The position numbers and the translations under genes were made by a program. Positions 63,635 to 64,000 of a stretch of DNA of 64,000 bases are shown one piece after another. The DNA is taken from NCBI GenBank assembly GCA_964342695.1, contig CAYFFV010000002.1, positions 1-64,000 of the forward strand. The letters run 5' to 3'. Each line of letters begins with the position of its first letter. Positions within the stretch are counted from its first letter, which is position 1. The notes under the pieces are model-generated. The model did no database searches. It saw nothing but the letters and a program-made list of their open reading frames with translations, and was not told where the DNA came from. The stretch is from CAYFFV01 sp964342695 (GTDB lineage: Bacteria; Acidobacteriota; Vicinamibacteria; Vicinamibacterales; UBA8438).

Positions 63635-64000
63635 TTAAAGACCCAACAGGTTAGATTCATACTTTGCAAGCCCTCGATCTCGCGCCCATAAATCCAAATC
63701 AACGGAAGCAATTTCATCGACGACAGGAATCGCATGCCCATTAATGCGCATATCGATAACTTTAATATAAGTAAGGCAACTCTTACATTCATCGACGCGC
63801 ACATGCGGCCATGTTTCAGAAACGTGATATTCTAGCTGCTCCGCTTTACCTTCCCCACAGGCCGAACAAGTTAATCGTGGAAAAATCCACGAACCTGCAC
63901 ACAGAGAACAGTACAACTTCTGTCCGCCCTTCTTTTCAGGTTCATCTTCCAAAATGCCAAGCACCGGCTTTCGACCACAATAGGGACATAGTGCGGAATG
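63635..64000 (-). CDS. fdhE: FdhE, formate dehydrogenase accessory protein (C-terminal part; runs off the right edge)
   Basis: The reading frame is open through the window edge, with CPYCGRKPVLG at the extreme right, so the 5' end lies outside. The visible part has three more CxxC pairs (YCSLCAGSW, LTCSACG, DECKSCLTYIKVID), the paired rubredoxin-like iron sites of FdhE, and ends SVDLDLWARDRGLAKYESNLLGL, with the DLDLxA near the C-terminus typical of the family. FdhE acts in assembly of respiratory formate dehydrogenase. A formate dehydrogenase locus beyond the edge is likely. Confidence 0.85.
   Translation of the reverse strand, partial: HSALCPYCGRKPVLGILEDEPEKKGGQKLYCSLCAGSWIFPRLTCSACGEGKAEQLEYHVSETWPHVRVDECKSCLTYIKVIDMRINGHAIPVVDEIASVDLDLWARDRGLAKYESNLLGL

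Noticed and set aside
1..64000. CRISPR arrays, IS elements, prophage genes, rRNA.
   Set aside because: No array-like direct repeats, transposase motifs, integrase or rRNA sequence were seen on either strand.

Overview
The window looks like a chromosomal segment of a Gram-negative, moderately AT-rich bacterium (GC in the low to mid 40s % by eye). The gene set fits Acidobacteriota, perhaps Vicinamibacteria-like. Supporting features are a two-subunit glycyl-tRNA synthetase, CarD, Rex, an imuA-imuB-dnaE2 mutasome, a DUF5916/CBM9-type outer-membrane protein, tandem PQQ-like propellers, a gluzincin-TPR lipid-free secreted protein and a tetraether-synthase-like radical SAM enzyme. This taxonomic call is inference; no rRNA gene is present. 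Nearly all genes are intact and there is no sign of IS elements, prophage or CRISPR.

Layout. 1-15122 (minus strand) is a long housekeeping run: hisS, aspS, phoH-like, ybeY, corC-like, era, mgtE, recO, glyQ, glyS, ppdK, and the first codons of mutL at the left edge. moaA (plus) follows, then a Tes/Mss-type radical SAM gene with its own terminator. 18782-25684 is the most unusual region. A DUF547 gene meets, stop codon to stop codon, a minus-strand operon. That operon encodes a YqiA-like esterase, a fusion of two GT2 glycosyltransferases, a GT87-like membrane glycosyltransferase, and an 840-residue PqqD/radical SAM/SPASM/arsenite-methyltransferase-like fusion. The first GT2 half resembles the family that is linked in genomes to arsenosugar biosynthesis, so I read the region as a candidate arsenic (or selenium) metabolite or arsenolipid locus.

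25848-32986 holds three small conserved genes and the SOS-type mutasome cassette. 33107-41096 holds an MFS exporter, a redoxin selenoprotein, chrA, a Ppx/GppA-HD phosphatase, an SMP-30 protein, yacG and citrate synthase. The redoxin gene (34448-35539) is interrupted only by one in-frame TGA exactly at the first position of a WCPYC-type motif. The TGA is followed 14 nt later by a perfect 7-bp hairpin with a GUG loop, so it is best read as one selenocysteine-containing protein rather than two ORFs.

41160-54880 holds a TPR-metalloprotease, methyltransferases, a LytST-like two-component pair with lepB, an acyl-CoA synthetase, moaC, rex, plsC and carD. 55116-64000 holds an exported methyltransferase, tRNA-Leu(CAA), an NHL lipoprotein, a CBM9/beta-barrel protein, a CNNM/CorC protein, two PQQ-like propellers and, at the right edge, part of fdhE.

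Themes that tie the window together: selenium (Sec codon; fdhE points to a formate dehydrogenase, often a selenoprotein), molybdenum cofactor (moaA, moaC, fdhE), three radical SAM or SAM-dependent specialised enzymes (Tes-like, the ArsM fusion, MoaA), and envelope biology (LepB, PlsC, Tes-like, glycosyltransferases).
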